The notes: generated by a model not told the origin, from the sequence alone. A stretch of DNA of 64,000 nucleotides from Yinghuangia soli (GCF_021502675.1 NZ_JAKFHA010000019.1:1-64000); one strand, 5' to 3'. Shown: positions 24,901 to 33,514, counted from the stretch's first letter. Translations and numbers: made by a program.

Positions 24901-26233
24901 TCAGGCCGCCGAGCAGAACCTCCGCGAGGTGCCCGGTGTCCGTCGTCCGGCCGACCGCTTCGCGGACGAGGTGCATGACCGGGACCGTCACGGGCGCGAT
25001 CGCGGCCAGGTGCGCGGCGAGCCGGTACGCCTCCGGTGAGGCTGCGCTGCGGAAGCCCACGACGGCGTCGGCCGCCGGGCGTTGCGTGCCCGGCGCGGGC
25101 GGCCGCGACGTCCGCGGAACCTGCTGAACCGGCGCCGCCAGCAAGGGCAGCAGCGTCGCGGCGGACGGCGAGCTGATCGTCCGGGCCCACGCGCCCAGCA
25201 CGCCCGGTTCCATGGCCAGCACCGGGACCGCCACGCCCGGGAACGGTGCCAGGTCGGCGGGCAGCAGGCGATCGACCACCCGCCATCCTGCGGACGCTCC
25301 GCCCTTCTGACGTGTGGTCACCGACCATTCCTGGGCCTGGATCCCGGTCCCCGCCCACAGCCGTCGCGGGAGCGTGTGCACGACCGCGGTGGGGCCGTGC
25401 CCGGCCCATGCGGTCAGCGCGGCGTGCATGCGGCCGTCGCGCCAGGCCGCGCCGACGCCGTCGCTGACGACGAGCACCAGTGTGCGGCCGTTGGGGTCGT
25501 TCACCGCTCCGGGCGGCAGGCGCTGCCCGGCCTCGGCGGCGGCGAAGGGCTTGGTGTGCAGGGTGGGGCCGTCCGCCGCCCTGCTGTCCAGGCCGAAGAC
25601 CTGGACCGTGCGGAACGCCCCCGCCTGTTCCATGAGCGTCCGCAGGTCCGCGACGAGCCGCTGCCACAGGTACATCGAGACGCCGTCGTCCACGACCAGG
25701 GCCAGCGACAGCCAGCGGGCAGGTGCGGGGCGCATCTCCGCATCGGCGATGCCGGTCTCGGCGACCGAGGCGACGGTGCGTTCCTCGTCCAACTCCAGTC
25801 GGCGCGGGTCGGGGACGCGCTGCTTGAGCGGCCGTAACGCCCGGGCCAGCAGCAGATCGCGGCCTACCCGCGATGCGGCTTCGGGCACTCCGACAGGACG
25901 TGCGCGCTGCGCCGCGCCGGCCCGTCTCGCCTCGTGGCGCGGGCTCGGCGGGCGCACCGCGGCGTACAGCGGCTTGCGTTCGGGGTCGTCGGCCGCCGGG
26001 GCAGGCTGGGGCGCAGGCGGCGGGGCCGCCGACTCGCGTGCTTCGGCGGGCGGCACGGGTTCCGGTGCCGTCGGCGATGGTTCGGCCGCGGCCGCCTCGA
26101 CGTCCCGGCCCCGGGCCAGCGGCGCGGCGGCGCCTTTGGGCATGCGCAGGGCAAGCCACAGCACGTCGAGGAGTTCCTCGTCGGCGAGGTCGACTCCCGC
26201 GTCCGCAAGGATGCGCCGCAGCTGCCCGGGCAT
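21974..26233 (-). CDS. Conflict-system sensor: SAV_2336-like N-domain, vWA-like, NB-ARC ATPase, TPR repeats
   Basis: The predicted protein has 1419 residues. The N-terminal region starts MPGQLRRILADAGVDL and is followed by a Pro/Ala-rich linker. The vWA-like domain (about 170-360) has a degenerate metal site, DDGVSM at 182-187. A signalling NTPase follows: FVGRDAELDAL at 577-587, P-loop GFLGSGKTA at 602-610, Walker B RILVLDGM at 673-680. From about residue 1000 there are roughly ten TPR-like repeats of about 42 residues, each built around a VLGEDHPDTL-type turn (for example VLGPDHPDTL). This matches SAV_2336/FxsT-type proteins of actinobacterial conflict systems, in which the TPR array is thought to sense a ligand and the STAND-type ATPase to switch the system on. 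It is the last gene of a four-gene operon, 11 nt after the MoxR stop. Confidence 0.9.
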   Translation of the reverse strand: MPGQLRRILADAGVDLADEELLDVLWLALRMPKGAAAPLARGRDVEAAAAEPSPTAPEPVPPAEARESAAPPPAPQPAPAADDPERKPLYAAVRPPSPRHEARRAGAAQRARPVGVPEAASRVGRDLLLARALRPLKQRVPDPRRLELDEERTVASVAETGIADAEMRPAPARWLSLALVVDDGVSMYLWQRLVADLRTLMEQAGAFRTVQVFGLDSRAADGPTLHTKPFAAAEAGQRLPPGAVNDPNGRTLVLVVSDGVGAAWRDGRMHAALTAWAGHGPTAVVHTLPRRLWAGTGIQAQEWSVTTRQKGGASAGWRVVDRLLPADLAPFPGVAVPVLAMEPGVLGAWARTISSPSAATLLPLLAAPVQQVPRTSRPPAPGTQRPAADAVVGFRSAASPEAYRLAAHLAAIAPVTVPVMHLVREAVGRTTDTGHLAEVLLGGLMRRLPPDQVGGMGFEAVFDFDEAARRTLMATLRGPELLQTAEAVAESLERSSGRGTKFAAWAGDSSGMGRIDETAEGFGWIGKRVLERLGVGVRAHGGTDGSASGKEAPPVGRPAAAPQRTRRNSGIPVMGAFVGRDAELDALDAALAEPGATCVVHGFLGSGKTALAAHWALTRNPTDECWWVKAGGTKVVDASLARLIRPLVGRTGLGSVHVAELAPDVRAVIQDDRILVLDGMRGPEELKRVRELLGDRVRILATTRTALEWGRLLAGVQDLPLQVLDPTDSLRLLERRLAGGAALTDGFETALGLRVCTALGHLPLAVEQVALECNLSEETFSAYVGSLTGFTDVVTAGALVGRGSGPTGQVWRHAVDTVGPEAAELVRAWGWLAPGTLHRDLARALTPRLEHVMRQLQASGLAVAGEEGTYKTPYVVQSLARTPDADDPHRQVGDIRRARDRVVGVLLGTFRSTPLPLRDTTRRALMSHADVVLAGYPEGSETDEFAYLLAWVNSFRAEEGNISTLVQDSRRCVEVLERVWGPDHVETLVARNALAWAHDMTGDVRRAIPLYEETLAGRESLLGEDHPDTLVTRGHLAGAYESSGDLVRAIPLLKRMIADRTRVLGEDHQDTLTSRSNLAGAYLLAGDLEQAITLHTQVLGDRTRVLGEDHPHTLGSRRAQAGAFEEAGNLLRAIPLLEQALLDHRRVLGPDHPDTLACANLLASALDSAGDLTRAVRMKEQTLSDRQRVFGPHHPDTLISMNNLAWTYQSAGELHRSIPLFEETLALSERLLGAADTSTIIVRSNLARAYSAVAEHARATSLSERAVADAGRVMSVNHIDALIVRTRLGHVYGMAGDAVGALRVLDDVKLGFHAIRQPLHPRALIADREKGLALSALGEINTAVVLLESTLTSQQQVLSPGHPEALTTWRDLAWAYRGQWRHDLAEDTLVDLLQDCEEALSPGHPLTRSVRDLLAELRS

Positions 26234-26244
26234 GCCGGTCCGCC

Positions 26245-27312
26245 CTAGACCTTGCCGGTCAGCTTGTGCAGGACGGCTTCCAGCAGGCCGTCCGCGTCCA
26301 GGTCCACCCCGGCCTTGCGCAGGAAGACCGCATTGAGGAGTTGGTCGGTGGCCAGTCCGCCTTCCTCGCGCCGGTCCAGGAAGATCTGCATCAGCCCGTC
26401 GATGTCCCGCAGTGCGGCCGCCCCCAAGTGGGCCTCGACGATGTCGCGCAGTCCCTCATCGCCTGGTTCGGGCAGGTCCAGGCGTACGCATCGGCGCAGG
26501 AAGGCGGGCGGGAACTGGCGTTCGGCGTTGCTGGTGATGACGACGACCGGGAACTCGGTGCAGCAGACGCGGCCGCGCTCGACCGTCACCTGCTTCCCCG
26601 GGTCGTCGGTCAGCACGTCGACGAGGCTCTCCGCCTCCGGGAGGCGTACCAACTCCGGGATTTCGAAGCGGCCTTCCTCGAAGACCGTGAGCAGGTCGTT
26701 GGGAAGATCGACATCGCCCTTGTCCAGTTCGTCGACCAGAAGCACCCGCGGACGGGCGTGGGGTGCAAGCGCTGTGCCCAGCGGGCCGAGGCGGACGTAG
26801 CTGCCGATGCCGAGTTCGGTCGCCTGCTGCTCGCCGTCGCGCGGCTGCTCGCCCTCACGCCGGAGGTTGGCCTCGCGCAGCCGTCCGACCGCGTCGTAGC
26901 GGTAGAGCGATTCCTGAAGGCTGGAGCGGCTGTTGATCGGCCAGTGCAGTACGCGTCCCAGGTCGAGTTCGTGCGCGATGGCGTGGGCCAGCGACGACTT
27001 GCCGGTGCCGGGGGCGCCGGTGACGAGCAGCGGGCGGCGCAGCAGCAGTGCGGCGTTCACGACGTCGGCTTCGGCGGGCCCGATGAGGTAGCGCGGCGGC
27101 TCGGGTTCGGCGTCGGCCAGCGGGGTGAAGCGGCGCCAGCTCGGGGCTTCGGGGAAGTCCACACGGCGCTGCTGCCCGTCGCCGTGGAAGAGCCGCCAGC
27201 CGTCGGCGCCGGAGGCCTCCGCGGAGACTTCGCCGGGCTCGGAGGCTGCGCCGTCCTCGAAAGCTGCGCCGGGCTCGGACACTTCGCCGGGCTCGCTGCC
27301 GTTGCCGGTCAT
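26245..27312 (-). CDS. MoxR-type AAA+ ATPase of the conflict system
   Basis: The predicted protein has 355 residues. The first 40 residues contain acidic GEVSEPG-type repeats. The AAA+ core follows: Walker A GAPGTGKS (99-106), Walker B LLVDELDKGD, sensor 1 VVITSNAERQFP and an Arg-finger segment FLRRCVRLDLP. The C-terminal lid continues to the end. MoxR ATPases usually remodel a vWA-domain partner, and such a partner is encoded directly downstream. In the vWA-MoxR-VMAP systems described computationally by Aravind and colleagues, this protein couples NTP hydrolysis to activation of the effector. I chose ATG 27312, 20 nt after the VMAP stop; longer frames overlap that gene. Confidence 0.92.
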   Translation of the reverse strand: MTGNGSEPGEVSEPGAAFEDGAASEPGEVSAEASGADGWRLFHGDGQQRRVDFPEAPSWRRFTPLADAEPEPPRYLIGPAEADVVNAALLLRRPLLVTGAPGTGKSSLAHAIAHELDLGRVLHWPINSRSSLQESLYRYDAVGRLREANLRREGEQPRDGEQQATELGIGSYVRLGPLGTALAPHARPRVLLVDELDKGDVDLPNDLLTVFEEGRFEIPELVRLPEAESLVDVLTDDPGKQVTVERGRVCCTEFPVVVITSNAERQFPPAFLRRCVRLDLPEPGDEGLRDIVEAHLGAAALRDIDGLMQIFLDRREEGGLATDQLLNAVFLRKAGVDLDADGLLEAVLHKLTGKV

Positions 27313-27332
27313 CTGGTGAACTCCCTTGTGTT

Positions 27333-29561
27333 TCAGCCGGGGTCCGACAAGGTCAGGGTCCCGAGAGGCGGCCTGTCGTCCGTCTCGTGCGGGTCGTCTT
27401 CCTCCCAAACGAGGGACACCCGCGCCGGATACTTCTTGGGATGTGCGTGTGCGTCAAGGCGGTATTCCTTGACGCGTCCGCGCAGTCCGGCCGCGGGCCT
27501 GCCAAGGACGAGGCGGTCGAGGCGGTCGCCGTGTGCGGCGGTCGTCGCGACGCGGTCCCAGATGACGACGGGCGCGCCGAGGACGATGCACAGGCTCAGG
27601 TGCTGCTCACGCGTCGCGGGAGGGCCGTAGAGGACGACTCCCGCGGCGGTGCGGTATCCCTGTTCCACCCAGGCGCGTACGGCGGCGATGTCGTCGCGCC
27701 TGCGGCCGTCGCCCGCGATGTCGAGCAGCGTGCTCCCGTCCCCGCCCCACTGCCGCCCCTGCGTACCGGCTGTCAGAGCACGCAACTCCGGGCAGTTCAA
27801 ATCCAGTTCGAAGTCGGACCCGAGCGGGAGACCGGGATCGACGACGAACTCGCTGCCGGGATGCCACTCGTCGACGGCCCACTGCAGTCCGTCGCGGGCG
27901 ACCTGGACGCTCACGCCCACCTCGCGGGTGCCGCACGAGCGCACCACGGTGCGGATGAGCCGGGCGACGTCCACCGGGTCCTTCGGCTCGTCGTCCCGGT
28001 GCTCCGGCGGGGGTGCCGGGTCGCGGGCGTCCCGGATCCAGATGCGGCAGCGGTACGTGCCCTCGTCGTCGCCGGGTTCGCGGCGCAGGTCGACGCACAC
28101 GCGGACGCGGGCCTCCTGCGGTGCCGCGGCGGCCTTTTCGCTCCAGCGGATGGCGTCGGAGCGCCGCTCCTCCAGGGCTCCTTCGGCGACGCCGAGCCGC
28201 TTGGCGATCCGGTTGCTCCATTGCCGCAGCCGTCCGCGGCCGGGGCCGTCGACGACCGCGGCGACGTGTTCGGCGACCCGCAGCAGGTCCGGGACGAGCG
28301 GCCTGGCCTGCGTGTCGGACCATTCGCCCGGCCGCTGCTCCAGCCAGGCGATCACCTCGGGGACCGCGTCCGGTGCCGTATCGGGGCCGCGGAGGACCGC
28401 GGGAAGCTCCAGATGCGGCAGCGCCTGCCGCGCTGCGCTCACCAGGGCATCCGGCCGCTGCTCGACAGCGGAGCGGAACTCGGTTTCCAGGGCGGCGGAT
28501 TCCGGCCCCGAGAGCAGGGCGCACGCCTCGCTGACCGCCGCATAGCGCAGCAGTTCGGTGAGATGGCTGCGTCCTTCGCGGTCGTCGGAGGTCAGCCGCA
28601 TGGCGAACGACTCGGTCAGGGTCGGCAGGGCGCGTTCGCGGGTGCGGACGAAGGCCAGGGCGTCGCCGACGGACACGGTTCGGCCGTCGGGCATCGGTTC
28701 GCCCAACTTCGAGGTCGCGTGCCGCAGGTGGGCCTCCAGCACGTCGGATTCGCCGAACAGCTTCCAGAACAGGCGTTCCAGCTCGGGATCGACGGGGACG
28801 TCCGGCACCGCGGGCTCGGCCGCCCGCGCCCGGTTCCGCGGCTCCCGCTCGGGGTCGCCGATGCCGATGAGCCCGGCCAGGCCCGTGCAGTGGTCGCCGA
28901 CGATGTCGCGGAACTCGGCGTCGGCCAGGAACGCCTCGACGCGGATGGCGTACAGGCGGTCGCGGAGGTCTTCGTCGCGCCGCACGACGACGCCGATCAG
29001 GTGGCCGTCGCAGAAGACCGCGCTGCCGGAGGCCCCGCGCCAGACCTGGCCCTCGCCGCGCTGCTTCTTCAGCTGCGGCTGCCTTGCCGTGTAGAACTTG
29101 TCCAGGCTCGCGGCCGGGTGCAGGACGTACACGTCGGCATTGCCTTCGCCGACGGACAGCGGCGCGATGCGGCCCGCTATCTGCTCGGCCGGCCGGGTCT
29201 TGCCGCGGGCGACGCCGAGCGGGAACGCACACGCGTTGTACGGCGCCATCTCCGTGCCGGTGAGCTGCCCCCACGACACCGCGCCGTCCAGGTCGACCGG
29301 TTGCGCGAGCCGGAGCAGGGCGACCGAGTCGGCGGCCCCGCCGTTGTGCCACCAGGCGACTTCGGCTCCGGAGCGGACCATGCCGTCCCGCGGGTCGCCG
29401 ATGCTGACCTCGCAGCGCTGCCAGGCCGCCTGGCAGGCGTGGTTCCACAGCACGTGGGACACGGTGAGGACGAGTTGCGGCGCGATCAGGTAGCCGGTCC
29501 CGGTCGAGCGGTGTCCCGCGGCGTCTCCGGCCCGGATCAGCGCCAGCCTTCGGGGGTCCAC
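27333..29561 (-). CDS. Trypsin-like protease fused to VMAP C-terminal domain
   Basis: The predicted protein has 742 residues. The N-terminal trypsin-like domain (1-215) has the triad candidates His36 (LTVSHVLW), Asp78 (GGAADSVALLRL) and Ser178 (GASGSAV), so it appears active. A middle helical region (about 270-470) precedes the C-terminal VMAP region (about 480-740), which includes RVCVDLRREPGDDEGTYRC, CGTREVGVSVQVARDGLQW and GAPVVIWDRVATTA. There is no signal peptide, so it should act inside the cell. VMAP (vWA-MoxR-associated protein) fusions are the proposed effector or adaptor of the ternary system. The GTG start follows the Trypco2 stop by one base. If activated, it could cleave host or partner proteins, giving abortive infection; this is inference from the family. 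Confidence 0.9.
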   Translation of the reverse strand: MDPRRLALIRAGDAAGHRSTGTGYLIAPQLVLTVSHVLWNHACQAAWQRCEVSIGDPRDGMVRSGAEVAWWHNGGAADSVALLRLAQPVDLDGAVSWGQLTGTEMAPYNACAFPLGVARGKTRPAEQIAGRIAPLSVGEGNADVYVLHPAASLDKFYTARQPQLKKQRGEGQVWRGASGSAVFCDGHLIGVVVRRDEDLRDRLYAIRVEAFLADAEFRDIVGDHCTGLAGLIGIGDPEREPRNRARAAEPAVPDVPVDPELERLFWKLFGESDVLEAHLRHATSKLGEPMPDGRTVSVGDALAFVRTRERALPTLTESFAMRLTSDDREGRSHLTELLRYAAVSEACALLSGPESAALETEFRSAVEQRPDALVSAARQALPHLELPAVLRGPDTAPDAVPEVIAWLEQRPGEWSDTQARPLVPDLLRVAEHVAAVVDGPGRGRLRQWSNRIAKRLGVAEGALEERRSDAIRWSEKAAAAPQEARVRVCVDLRREPGDDEGTYRCRIWIRDARDPAPPPEHRDDEPKDPVDVARLIRTVVRSCGTREVGVSVQVARDGLQWAVDEWHPGSEFVVDPGLPLGSDFELDLNCPELRALTAGTQGRQWGGDGSTLLDIAGDGRRRDDIAAVRAWVEQGYRTAAGVVLYGPPATREQHLSLCIVLGAPVVIWDRVATTAAHGDRLDRLVLGRPAAGLRGRVKEYRLDAHAHPKKYPARVSLVWEEDDPHETDDRPPLGTLTLSDPG

Positions 29562-29562
29562 C

Positions 29563-29901
29563 TCAGTCCTCGGGGTCCCAGGCTCCGCTCGTATCGTCGT
29601 TGACCTGCACGGGCGTATTGCCGGCCGCGCGGTCCTGGATGTCGAGCTTCAGCGTCAGCCGGTGCGTGCGCGCGTTGGAGCGCTGGCCGCTCCCGCCGGC
29701 CGAGACCGAGGCGACGGTCGCCACGCCGAACGAGAACTTCCCCGAGCCCTCGTCGAGTTCGCGCAGTTCCAGGAGCAGTTCGAGCTCGGCGTCCTTGATC
29801 TCGAAGCCGAACTGCTGGTTCTGACCGTCGGTTTGCGCCTGGTACAGCTCCTGCCGGAGCTCCTCCAACGCCGCGGCCAGCCCCATCCCGCTGTCGGCCA
29901 T
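29563..29901 (-). CDS. Trypco2-family small protein (trypsin co-occurring domain)
   Basis: The predicted protein has 112 residues. It begins MADSGMGLAAALEELRQELY, a helix typical of the trypsin-co-occurring domain 2 family. A beta-rich part follows (GFEIKDAELELLLELREL, FSFGVATVASVSAGGSG, HRLTLKLDIQ). It lies directly upstream of the trypsin-VMAP gene with one base between stop and start, and is the first gene of the operon. The family is known from its association with trypsin-like proteases in conflict loci. It probably regulates the protease or recruits it, but its biochemical role is not known. ATG 29901 follows a G-rich stretch; the longer frame lacks coding character. Confidence 0.85.
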   Translation of the reverse strand: MADSGMGLAAALEELRQELYQAQTDGQNQQFGFEIKDAELELLLELRELDEGSGKFSFGVATVASVSAGGSGQRSNARTHRLTLKLDIQDRAAGNTPVQVNDDTSGAWDPED

Positions 29902-30073
29902 CGCCCGTGCCCCCGTTCGCGCCGTCCGTCCCGAGCCCCGCCAGTATGCCGCAGCACCAACCGTGTCGGCAGCGCGTCTGCGGCGATGAACCGAATCAGC
30001 GTGCCCCCGCCGATTCCGCCGCGCTCGGGTCATCTAGTCTCTGGCGCGCAAACTGCTCGAGCACGGGGGAAAC

Positions 30074-31954
30074 GTGACCGGATCAGATGGCAATTCGACT
30101 GCTGCGCTGCCGTCTCGCGGTCAGCCGCACGGGCAGGGGCGGGGTCCGCGACGCCGGGCCCGGCTCGCAGCCGCCGGAACGAGAACCCTCGCGGGTCTGC
30201 TCGCCGGGGCCCTGCTGGCCACCGGGTGCAGCTTCACCGGCACGTCCGGTGGCAAGGACGAACGCGGAGGCGCGGGCGACAAGGTCGGCCAGGCCGCCGA
30301 GCCGAGCGACCTTGCCGACCCGGTCAGGCAGCCGTTCTTCGAGGCGTTCGACGCGTTGGCGGCCCACCCGGCGCTGCGGATCGTCACCGACCGGACCGAC
30401 CGCATCGTCACCGCCGCCGGGATCGAGATCGGCACCGCCGTGGTGGACGGCGTGTCCGTGGACATGACGACCCTGCTCGGCACCACGTACTTCAAGCCGG
30501 GCATCAATACCGCCGTCAAGATGACGGACCTGTCGCTGCCCCCGGAAACGTTGCGGGACCGCTGGTTCGTCGACAGCGGGGACTGGACGGGACCGACGTA
30601 TCTGTGGGCCGCACCGCCGGCCCTCGCGCAGCTGCTGCGCCGGGCCGTCACCGAAGTCAAGGACGCCCGGCCGGTCGGTGACGACGTGGACGGAACCGAC
30701 GCACGCAGGCTGGCCACTCCGGCCGGGGACATCTACATATCGGCCGCCGCACCCCACAAACTGCTGGGGTTCACGCCCACCGGCGGCGCCGGCCCTTCGG
30801 CCGCGCCGGACATGGCCGGTGGATCGCCCGTTCCGCTTCGGGACATGGGTGGCCGCCCGGGCCCGGCCATACGTACGGCGGCGCACCGGTCTGACGGCGC
30901 TGCGGGAGGGCCGAACGCACCCGGGGCCATGGGCGTCTATCCGGTGCAGGTGAAGAGTGTCGAGGAGGCGTACAACAACATCCGCCAGGCGCTGGCGGAC
31001 GCCAAGAAGAACCGCAAGTCGCCCATCAATCCGAAGTTCCGCCTCGGACAGAGCGCGGAGAGCGTCCAGTGCAACAACTCCGGGTGCACGGTGTCGCTGA
31101 CCGTCACGGCCAAGCGCGAGCCGCGCAGTGTCGCTGCGGGGCGCAACTTCGACCCGGATGCGGAGATCGTTGCACTGCTGACCGCGGAGTTCAGCATCCA
31201 AGGCAGCCCGGCAGGCGCGTGCGAGCAGTCGGTGGCGCTGACCGAGGGCGTGGGTGCTCCGATGACCTGCAGCTATGCCCCGGCCGGCGCGATCATGGCG
31301 CAGGCGCAGGTCGAGGCGGAGGCGAGGGCCCGCGCCTCCGCGGCGCCGGGCACCACCGCCACGTGGCAAGTCCCCTTCCGGGGCGAGTGGGTGGTCTTCG
31401 CCACCGCGCAGAATACGCTCACGCTTGCGGACGGCGTGCTGGATGCCGCGCTCGACAACCTGGGCAAGTTCGTGCCGCCCGACCCGGGCGACCGGGTCTC
31501 CGGCAGCAAAGAGGGGGCCCAGTCGCTGCTGCCCCGGGCTCTGGCGTACCACCGGGCGCTGTCCCCGGGAGACCAGCGGACGACCGTCGTGGCCGTCATC
31601 CGCGTCCGCAAGATCGGTGCGGCACGCGGTGCCCCGGACGAGTTCGAGATCTGGGTGGCGACCTCGAAGCCCGGTGCCGCCTGGCCGTTCAAGGGCACGG
31701 TGCCGAACATGGTGGAGATCTTCATATCCGGTCTCGGGCATGCCGAGAAGACCATCATCGATGCGCTGTACGTGGACGGAGTGCAGCGCTACCAGATCGT
31801 GGAAGGCGCTTCCAGTCTCAACGTCTGCCTGGTCACCCCCAACGGCCGCTGTTCGTCGCAGTTGCACGCCGAGGGGCTGACCATCGGCGGCGACTGGTTC
31901 CCGTGGCTGGGCGGCGGGATCAAGTCCGACTACCGGATCTTCTGGTACCCGTAG
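30074..31954 (+). CDS. Lipoprotein with LppX/LprG-like region and C-terminal deaminase-like domain
   Basis: The predicted protein has 626 residues. A type II signal peptide follows an Arg-rich N-terminus; the lipobox is LATGC (GALLATGCSFTG). Residues 75-250 resemble LppX/LprG-type lipoprotein domains (PVRQPFFEAFDALAAHPALR, YISAAAPHKLLGFTP). A middle region has paired cysteines (QCNNSGCTVSLTVTAKREPR). The last 110 residues look like a cytidine-deaminase fold: strands around EFEIWVATSK, the motif HAE at 556-558 on a helix, and Cys585 and Cys593 in NVCLVTPNGRCSS as further zinc ligands. GTG 30074 has a clear GGGGGA site; a TAGTCT -10-like hexamer is at 30035-30040. It is divergent from the VMAP conflict operon. 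A surface-anchored toxin of the polymorphic-toxin type is possible; the deaminase call is tentative. Confidence 0.75.
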   Translation: MTGSDGNSTAALPSRGQPHGQGRGPRRRARLAAAGTRTLAGLLAGALLATGCSFTGTSGGKDERGGAGDKVGQAAEPSDLADPVRQPFFEAFDALAAHPALRIVTDRTDRIVTAAGIEIGTAVVDGVSVDMTTLLGTTYFKPGINTAVKMTDLSLPPETLRDRWFVDSGDWTGPTYLWAAPPALAQLLRRAVTEVKDARPVGDDVDGTDARRLATPAGDIYISAAAPHKLLGFTPTGGAGPSAAPDMAGGSPVPLRDMGGRPGPAIRTAAHRSDGAAGGPNAPGAMGVYPVQVKSVEEAYNNIRQALADAKKNRKSPINPKFRLGQSAESVQCNNSGCTVSLTVTAKREPRSVAAGRNFDPDAEIVALLTAEFSIQGSPAGACEQSVALTEGVGAPMTCSYAPAGAIMAQAQVEAEARARASAAPGTTATWQVPFRGEWVVFATAQNTLTLADGVLDAALDNLGKFVPPDPGDRVSGSKEGAQSLLPRALAYHRALSPGDQRTTVVAVIRVRKIGAARGAPDEFEIWVATSKPGAAWPFKGTVPNMVEIFISGLGHAEKTIIDALYVDGVQRYQIVEGASSLNVCLVTPNGRCSSQLHAEGLTIGGDWFPWLGGGIKSDYRIFWYP

Positions 31955-31975
31955 GCCGCCGTATCCGAGCCGGGC

Positions 31976-33514
31976 TCACAGGAGTTCGATCATCACGGCC
32001 TTCTCGCGGGTGTTCTCCAGGACCGAGTCGTGGCCGTAGCCGCTGTCGCCCATGCCCGCGAAGGGGAGGCCGCCGCCGAGGCGGCGGTAGGTGTTGACCC
32101 AGATGAAGCCGGCGTGCAGGGCTGCGGTCATGCGGTGGGCGCGGGCGAGGTCCTGGGTCCACACGCCTGCGGCGAGGCCGTACGTGGTGTCGTTGGCGAT
32201 GCGGACGGCGTCGGCCTCGTCGGCGAAGGGGATGACGACGGCCACCGGGCCGAAGATCTCCTCGCGGCAGATGCGCAGGCTGTTGTCCTCGGTGCGGAAC
32301 AGCGTCGGTTCGACGAAGTAGCCGCCGGCCAGCGGCGATCCGTCCTCGAAGAGGGCGGCGCCGTGCCGTCCGCCGAAGACCGGGGCGGCGCCTTCTGCGA
32401 GGGCGAGGTCGAGGTATCCGGTGACCCGGGCGTACTGCTCGGCGGAGACGATCGGGCCCATGGTGGTCGCGGGGTCGAGGGCGTCGCCGAGGACCACGGT
32501 GTCGACCGCTGCGCGCATCTTCTCCAGGAACGGGTCGATCACGGACTCCTGGACGAGGATGCGCGTGCCCGCGTAGCAGACCTGGCCGGCGTTGCCGGTG
32601 TAGACGGCGGTGGTCGTGACGCCGACCGCGGCGGCCTCGAGGTCGGCGTCCGCGAAGACGATGTTCGGGGACTTGCCGCCGAGTTCGAGGGCGAGCGGCT
32701 TGAGGTGGTCGGCCGAGGCGCGGGTGATGACCCGACCGGTCGCGGTCGAGCCGGTGAGGCTGATGCGGTCCACGCCCTGGTGCCGTACCAGCGGGTCGCC
32801 GACCTCCTCGCCGAGTCCGGCGACGATGTTGAGGACGCCCGGCGGGAGGGCCTCGGCGACGAGTTCGGCGAACCGCAGGGAGGAGGCGGAGGCCTGTTCG
32901 GCAGGTTTGACGATGACGGTGTTGCCGGCTGCGAGGGCGGCGGCGGCCTTGGCGGTCAGGGTGGGCAGCGGGGCGTTCCACGGGATGATGCCGAGGACCA
33001 CGCCGTACGGTTCGCGGCGGGTCAGGCCGACGGTGGTCGGGCCAATCTGCGTGCTCATGCCGCGGACCGCCGCATCGCACTCGCCGGCGAAGGCGCTCCA
33101 CATGTACGCCACGCCGGGCAGGTCGCCGCCGCGGACGTCGCGGATGATGCGGCCGTTGTCGCGGGCCTCGATCTCGGCGAGTTCGACGGAGTTCTCCGCG
33201 ACGATGCGGGCGACGTCGCGGAGGTACATCGCGCGGCGTACCGGGGGCAGTGCCGACCAGGCCGGGTACGCCCGGCGCGCGGCGGCCACCGCGGCCTCGG
33301 CGTCCGCGGCGCCGGAGCGCGGTATGCGGGCCCAGACGAGGCCGGTGGACGGGGCCACCGAGTCGAGCCGCGCGCCGCCGGCGGCGGGGAGGATCTTGCC
33401 GTCGATCAGGTTGCCGAACTCGCGCGGCTCCGGCGCCGGCTCCGGCCGGCCCTGTGCCGGTCCGTCCGCCTGTCCGTCCGCGTGCGCGTCCGCGTGCCCG
33501 TGCGTCGTCGCCAT
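31976..33514 (-). CDS. Aldehyde dehydrogenase (NAD(P)-dependent)
   Basis: The predicted protein has 512 residues and oxidises an aldehyde to the acid. The active-site motifs are complete: Glu in LELGGKSPN, nucleophilic Cys in AGQVCYAG, cofactor motif GSTATG, and the Asn of IIPWNAPL. The first 30 residues are a His/Ala/Asp/Gly-rich extension. Similar enzymes act on aromatic or aliphatic aldehydes released by retro-aldol steps. The third operator-like site lies 86 bp upstream, the same spacing as at the thiolase and amidohydrolase operons, so it is probably co-regulated with them. It is divergent from the MarR regulator and converges on the lipoprotein gene, 21 bp away. Confidence 0.93.
   Translation of the reverse strand: MATTHGHADAHADGQADGPAQGRPEPAPEPREFGNLIDGKILPAAGGARLDSVAPSTGLVWARIPRSGAADAEAAVAAARRAYPAWSALPPVRRAMYLRDVARIVAENSVELAEIEARDNGRIIRDVRGGDLPGVAYMWSAFAGECDAAVRGMSTQIGPTTVGLTRREPYGVVLGIIPWNAPLPTLTAKAAAALAAGNTVIVKPAEQASASSLRFAELVAEALPPGVLNIVAGLGEEVGDPLVRHQGVDRISLTGSTATGRVITRASADHLKPLALELGGKSPNIVFADADLEAAAVGVTTTAVYTGNAGQVCYAGTRILVQESVIDPFLEKMRAAVDTVVLGDALDPATTMGPIVSAEQYARVTGYLDLALAEGAAPVFGGRHGAALFEDGSPLAGGYFVEPTLFRTEDNSLRICREEIFGPVAVVIPFADEADAVRIANDTTYGLAAGVWTQDLARAHRMTAALHAGFIWVNTYRRLGGGLPFAGMGDSGYGHDSVLENTREKAVMIELL

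Noticed and set aside
27387-29603. 738-residue plus-strand frame opposite the trypsin-VMAP gene
   Set aside because: No recognisable motif, while the other strand shows a protease triad and family domains.
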